This document shows, in pieces, positions 6,735 through 9,016 of a DNA stretch of 9,016 nt (the first letter of the stretch is position 1; every line of letters starts with the position of its first letter). This DNA is from Candidatus Geocrenenecus sp. JGI 0000106-J15. Lineage in GTDB: Archaea; Thermoproteota; Nitrososphaeria_A; Caldarchaeales; Wolframiiraptoraceae. A program made the translations under genes and the position numbers. The stretch spans positions 94,775-103,790 of the forward strand of contig ASPF01000004.1 in the NCBI GenBank assembly GCA_000405685.1, written 5' to 3'. A model generated the notes under the pieces. That model was not told the origin of the DNA. It worked only from the letters and a program-made list of their open reading frames with translations, and did not search any database.

Positions 6735-6770
6735 GTTATTATTTGCTTAACTATTATTTAATGTAGGGTT

Positions 6771-7058
6771 ATGAGCAAGACAGTTAAGATAAAATTAATC
6801 GGGATCACAGATCACATAATCGAAAATGTATGCACCATAAGTATGGAGACTTCACTTGATAGAATCTTAGCGGAGACCATGAAAAACAATACCGCCCTCA
6901 TTGAGAAGATTTCTCAACTACTCTTAAATGGTAGATTCCTCCTAATCATAAATGGTCTTAGCGTTCATAGATTCAGCGATGTAAAATCTATCAAGATAAA
7001 TCCAGGAGATGAAATAGCAATAATGCCTGTAGTCTTCGGTGGATGTAAACAGATATAG
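6771..7058 (+). CDS. MoaD/ThiS-like ubiquitin-fold sulfur carrier with a tail after Gly-Gly
   Basis: This 95-residue protein has the beta-grasp features of MoaD/ThiS: an N-terminal strand VKIKLIG, a central helix region, the SIKINPGDEIAIMPVVFGG ending with the typical PGDEI-x-x-x-P motif, and a Gly-Gly. MoaD carries a C-terminal thiocarboxylate that supplies the dithiolene sulfurs of molybdopterin, the cofactor needed by the AOR nearby. MoaD-like genes are common companions of AOR genes. Here, however, Gly-Gly (90-91) is followed by four more residues, CKQI, whereas MoaD normally ends at Gly-Gly, so the tail would have to be removed before adenylation. It is divergent from the flavoprotein gene. 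Family is likely from the ending and context; overall divergence keeps this below certain. A ubiquitin-like SAMP role is an alternative. Confidence 0.75.
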   Translation: MSKTVKIKLIGITDHIIENVCTISMETSLDRILAETMKNNTALIEKISQLLLNGRFLLIINGLSVHRFSDVKSIKINPGDEIAIMPVVFGGCKQI

Positions 7059-7195
7059 GTACCTTCAAAATCCATCTACCAAAACCTGTAACAACAAAAA
7101 ACCTTCTCAAATCTACATTTCTGATCTTGAAAAGGAAGAACATGTTACTATATCCTCTCTCGAATCAATTATTCATAGCTTACACTGTATAGTTA
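7059..7195. other. Intergenic region between the MoaD-like gene and tRNA-Lys
   Basis: No gene is visible here. A run of A at 7096-7101 reads as six T on the minus strand and could end the tRNA-Lys transcript about 100 nt downstream. Apparent reading frames across this stretch and the tRNA are not protein-coding. Confidence 0.35.
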
Positions 7196-7290
7196 CGGGC
7201 CCGGGGGGATTCGAACCCCCGACCAACGGGTTAAGAGCCCGCCGCTCTAGGTGGATGTATTTTCCCTCTACCTGGCTGAGCTACGGGCCC
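7196..7290 (-). tRNA. tRNA-Lys(CTT) with a 21-nt D-arm intron
   Basis: On the minus strand the acceptor stem is GGGCCCG (7290-7284) with CGGGCCC (7203-7197), discriminator G at 7196, and no encoded CCA. The D-stem is GCTC (7281-7278) with G-AGC, the last split by the intron (7268, then 7246-7244). The anticodon stem is GCGGG/CCCGT, and the loop CTCTTAA places anticodon CTT at 7235-7233. The variable loop is TGGTC and the T-arm is GGGGG-TTCGAAT-CCCCC. Without the intron the tRNA is 74 nt with every arm intact. With the intron left in, the D-arm cannot form properly. Confidence 0.93.
7247..7267 (-). other. Non-canonical tRNA-Lys intron between positions 22 and 23
   Basis: TAGAG is present at both edges, so sequence alone leaves the junction free to slide over several bases, but the bulge-helix-bulge fixes it. 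Exon AGGT pairs with intron ACCT as a 4-bp helix, and each side is followed by a 3-nt AGA bulge. Cutting AG|A at both bulges removes exactly 21 nt. An inner GGG/TCC pairing closes the intron loop; the outer helix is weak. Confidence 0.88.
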
Positions 7291-7314
7291 CTCGTTATTC
7301 TTATTCTTTTCCAG

Positions 7315-7321
7315 TATTAAA
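7315..7321 (-). promoter_or_regulatory. TATA box of tRNA-Lys
   Basis: The minus strand reads GG-TTTAATA, centred 28 nt ahead of the first tRNA base at 7290, the same spacing as for tRNA-Phe. Confidence 0.55.
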
Positions 7322-7354
7322 CCTAACTTAAGACTAGATCTATTGAGGTTACAT

Positions 7355-8032
7355 CTACAGCTGCTTATTTTTAGTGCTATTTTTAGGTGAAAATAGCATT
7401 ATCTTTATTGTCTTTATTAATCCATGTCTTCTATATGTTCTGACAACTGTCTCCCAATCTATCTTAAATAATAGTATGCTCAGTATAATCATGAATATTA
7501 TAGAACCTATTACTGGGTATATGCCAGCCTCACTACCGATGTACAATCTCACTAATGTAAAGTATGCTCTTCCAAGATAGGCGACTATTGTTGTGAGAAC
7601 TATCTTACCTAATGCGTTTGCAACCATGAATTTCGTGAAGCTCATTTTCGCAAGACCTGCTGGGATATATAATATATCATCTGGTAAGGGTGTGAGAGCA
7701 AACAAGAAGACAGCGAAAACTCCATACTTGTTTATTGCTCTAGCCATAAAGCTATTCTTGTTATTCTTTGATAGAAAGAACCTTCTACTAATCCTACCAA
7801 TAAGATATGATGTAATCTTCCCTACAGCTCCTCCTACTCCAGCAGCAACTCCTAAGAACACTGGATTATACTTATCCGCCATCAAAACTATTGGAATAAG
7901 ATACGGCAGAGGCAGGAACGGTATAAGGCTACCTAGAAGAGATATCATAAATGCACCTAGATATGCATATCTAGAAAGAAGGTTATAGAGGTCGACTATG
8001 CTATACCAATCCATCCTTAGTTTATCTTCCAT
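7355..8032 (-). CDS. DedA/VTT-domain (SNARE-associated) integral membrane protein
   Basis: This 225-residue protein is of normal DedA length. It has an N-terminal re-entrant and membrane region (22-51), a Gly-rich segment with G72-K-I-x3-L-I-G-R80, the VTT core with L113-T-P-L-P-D-D119 followed by YIPAGLAKM and FMVANALGK, and a final membrane helix near 172-189 with a basic tail. DedA/VTT proteins are membrane transporters or lipid scramblases linked to undecaprenyl-phosphate or phospholipid translocation in other organisms; the archaeal substrate is unknown. The family's usual arginine after the proline-containing motif is replaced by Asp-Asp here (118-119), as in archaeal subgroups I recall. 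ATG 8032 is used; M7 is an alternative. It lies on the same strand as tRNA-Lys, which has its own promoter. Confidence 0.82.
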   Translation of the reverse strand: MEDKLRMDWYSIVDLYNLLSRYAYLGAFMISLLGSLIPFLPLPYLIPIVLMADKYNPVFLGVAAGVGGAVGKITSYLIGRISRRFFLSKNNKNSFMARAINKYGVFAVFLFALTPLPDDILYIPAGLAKMSFTKFMVANALGKIVLTTIVAYLGRAYFTLVRLYIGSEAGIYPVIGSIIFMIILSILLFKIDWETVVRTYRRHGLIKTIKIMLFSPKNSTKNKQL

Positions 8033-8222
8033 ACCCTGTAATTAAAGTGTTATGGTCCTTCAATACCTCTAGCTTATCTAGTCATTCATAAGAGATCTAA
8101 AAAAGATTAAAGAATTACACATGAATATTGTCAGCCGAGAAACATATCTAACGCTTACTAAATGCTTCTTGATCAATAACGAAAATATTGAATGGTCTAG
8201 AGATGAGTTTAAATAAAGATTC
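8033..8222. other. Gene-poor stretch upstream of DedA
   Basis: No convincing gene is seen. A 31-codon frame (8121-8216, +) starts with ATG but has no ribosome binding site or recognisable product. The minus strand should hold the DedA promoter, but no clear TATA box stands out. Confidence 0.4.
8206..8216 (+). promoter_or_regulatory. TATA-like box ahead of the structured element
   Basis: G-TTTAAATAAA is a good TATA match with no protein gene downstream. Transcription would begin near 8236, close to the base of the hairpin at 8236-8278. Confidence 0.4.
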
Positions 8223-8401
8223 AGAGAGGGGTGGCCAGGGTAACATAGCACCTCACGTTTAATTAGAGGTGGTCCCTGCTCCCAGGTTTTTCAGCTGACG
8301 ACTATAAAATATAGATTGCATGTAGGTCTTGCTAGAGATTATAACGTAGGCTTCCATTCCAGTAAAGTCTTAACTGACCTCTTGCATCTACCACCCTCTC
8401 T
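8223..8401. ncRNA. Candidate structured RNA or MITE-like element, unrecognised
   Basis: The ends pair over 11 bp with one bulged G: AGAGAGGGGTGG (8223-8234) with CCACCCTCTCT (8391-8401). Inside are two further helical domains. One is a hairpin at 8236-8278 (CAGGG/CCCTG, then CACCTC/GAGGTG). The other is a 13-bp interrupted arm, TAGA-TGCA-AGGTC (8312-8328) with GACCT-TGCA-TCTA (8376-8390), whose 3' strand runs straight into the closing stem. This is a three-way-junction layout. I see none of the sequence signatures of SRP RNA, RNase P RNA or C/D-box RNA. The strand is undecided: a TATA box favours plus, but it sits only about 11 nt ahead of the closing stem. The same ends could be terminal inverted repeats of a small non-autonomous transposon. 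Confidence 0.35.
8236..8291 (+). ncRNA. Candidate short hairpin RNA ending at a T5 run
   Basis: CAGGG (8236-8240) pairs with CCCTG (8274-8278), and inside it CACCTC (8249-8254) pairs with GAGGTG (8266-8271). TTTTT follows at 8287-8291. The TATA box at 8206-8216 predicts a start at the foot of this hairpin, so a transcript of about 55 nt is plausible. This is an alternative to the longer fold. Confidence 0.25.
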
Positions 8402-8714
8402 AGGACACTTCTTATATCTCCGTATCTCAGTTGACCTATCTAGATACTTCACCATCTCTCCGATATACTAAGTAGAATATTATTCGAGAATGATTTAGAG
8501 ATAATGACCAAGGGTTAAAGAGTTAAAATCTTCAGAAAACTTCAAGTCAAGATAAGTCTATAGTCATGATATAAGAAGAATCGGAGTATGATGTTACCTG
8601 CCTGTTACACATCTGGCCAACGATGGTTAAGGGAGAGTCTATCCTCTCTTTCTAGCTTTTAGAGAAGTCAAAGGTTATATTCACGTCTTTAACGTAAATA
8701 AGTTGATAGGTTAG
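8402..8714. other. Non-coding stretch ahead of the terminal gene
   Basis: No gene is recognised. A short inverted repeat, GAGAG-TCTATC-CTCTC, followed by a pyrimidine-rich tract lies near 8634-8660 and could be a weak terminator. A 38-codon minus-strand frame (8339-8455) overlaps the left edge and is discussed among the rejected items. Confidence 0.35.
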
Positions 8715-8720
8715 GTGAGC

Positions 8721-9016
8721 ATGGGGGAGAGCCCCTCAGATCGTATATCGACGAGACGGCAAAATAAAATTAGAGAAGCTAAGAACCGTGAACGTGTAAA
8801 AAAGTTTCTCGGACCTATACTAGACCTCGAAGAGTATGTCAGACCTGATTGGTGGAAACATATCTTTAACTCGTTGTATCTTAAAACTGATGGAGATGTT
8901 GTAAACGACCAAGAAATAACTAGAATAGGTGTTATAACGAAGGAACCATTTATCTATACCAAGATGGGTCTGAACTATATAATAAAATCTGGTTCTTCAA
9001 TAGATCTCTTCAAACT
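8721..9016 (+). CDS. Partial ORF: methyltransferase-like N-terminus joined in frame to FAD-oxidoreductase fragment
   Basis: 98 codons are open to the window edge. Residues 1-67 are a charged N-terminus followed by DLEEYVRPDWWKHIFNSLY and LKTDGDVVNDQEIT, which I recognise as the pattern ahead of the SAM-binding domain in archaeal class I methyltransferases (moderate certainty, from memory). From R68 (8922) onward the protein is identical to residues 34-65 of the FAD oxidoreductase encoded at 5329-6627, because the DNA is a perfect inverted copy. The fusion has lost both the methyltransferase SAM site and the FAD-binding glycine motif, so as read it would not be a working enzyme of either kind. 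GTG 8715 is an alternative start; TAG at 8712-8714 blocks anything longer. GGTGAG lies just before the ATG. This may be an assembly chimera, so neither product should be taken as complete. Confidence 0.6.
   Translation, partial: MGESPSDRISTRRQNKIREAKNRERVKKFLGPILDLEEYVRPDWWKHIFNSLYLKTDGDVVNDQEITRIGVITKEPFIYTKMGLNYIIKSGSSIDLFK
8922..9016 (+). repeat. Inverted repeat copy B, reaching the window edge
   Basis: This is a perfect copy of 6434-6528 in the opposite orientation. Identity begins sharply at AGA (8922) and continues to the last base of the window, so the true length is not known. Sequence before 8922 is unrelated to the oxidoreductase gene. Confidence 0.97.

Noticed and set aside
7039..7320. 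93-codon plus-strand frame across the intergenic region and tRNA-Lys
   Set aside because: It includes GPGGFEPPTNGL, the familiar spurious translation of the antisense strand of a tRNA gene, and overlaps tRNA-Lys and its promoter.
7593..7988. 131-codon plus-strand frame opposite the DedA gene
   Set aside because: It is antisense to a recognisable membrane protein; its composition is just the complement of hydrophobic codons.
8121..8216. 31-codon plus-strand frame before the structured element
   Set aside because: No ribosome binding site, no recognised product, and its stop codon lies inside the TATA-like box.
8223..8401. Identification of the structured element as SRP RNA or RNase P RNA
   Set aside because: The closed-end layout is suggestive, but the SRP helix 8 sequence and the RNase P conserved regions are not found on either strand.
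8339..8455. 38-codon minus-strand frame containing a C-P-R-E-G-G-R-C motif and many basic residues
   Set aside because: Its length is not unusual by chance, the GGAG before the ATG is too close, and it overlaps the structured element; no family is recognised. It could still be a small protein if expression were shown.
8581..8640. C-box-like TATGATG as part of a C/D-box guide RNA
   Set aside because: No properly spaced CTGA D or D' boxes and no second C-like box were found.
1..9016. CRISPR array or insertion sequence with a transposase
   Set aside because: No regularly spaced direct repeats and no transposase or integrase motifs were seen; the only long repeat is the single inverted pair.

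Overview
The window looks like a piece of a hyperthermophilic archaeal genome, most likely Thermoproteota (crenarchaeote, Desulfurococcales-like; the order is a guess). The reasons are AT-rich promoters with TATA boxes about 26 nt before likely starts, GGTG/GGAGGTGA ribosome binding sites mixed with apparently leaderless genes, two tRNA genes interrupted by archaeal introns and lacking an encoded CCA, and a tungsten-type aldehyde:ferredoxin oxidoreductase (AOR).

Left part (1-2691): the C-terminal end of a FecCD/BtuC-type ABC permease; a glutamate-1-semialdehyde-aminomutase-like class III aminotransferase; a tRNA-Phe(GAA) with a 30-nt intron at the canonical 37/38 site; and a tandem DUF350 membrane protein with its own TATA box, a predicted leaderless start and a T8 terminator.

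Centre (2692-7058): an AOR-centred redox island. An AOR catalytic subunit is followed by a 16-Cys ferredoxin with four [4Fe-4S] motifs, whose ribosome binding site lies inside the last codons of the AOR gene. Facing it tail to tail, with overlapping stop codons, is an FAD/NAD(P)H oxidoreductase. A MoaD-like small protein is transcribed divergently from that oxidoreductase. The set (W-pterin subunit, polyferredoxin, flavin reductase, pterin-cofactor sulfur carrier) matches the known three-subunit AorABC enzymes plus a cofactor gene. The inferred electron path is aldehyde to W-pterin to Fe-S chain to FAD to NAD(P).

Right part (7059-9016): a tRNA-Lys(CTT) on the minus strand carrying a 21-nt intron inside the D-stem, a DedA/VTT membrane protein, and about 690 bp without a convincing gene but with a compact, strongly self-complementary 179-bp element (8223-8401). 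Last comes the start of an open reading frame that looks like the N-terminus of a class I methyltransferase but switches in frame, after 67 residues, into a 95-bp perfect inverted copy of the interior of the FAD oxidoreductase gene, which runs to the window edge. This is either an assembly chimera at a contig end or a real gene-fusion or inversion structure, and it is the most important thing to check here.
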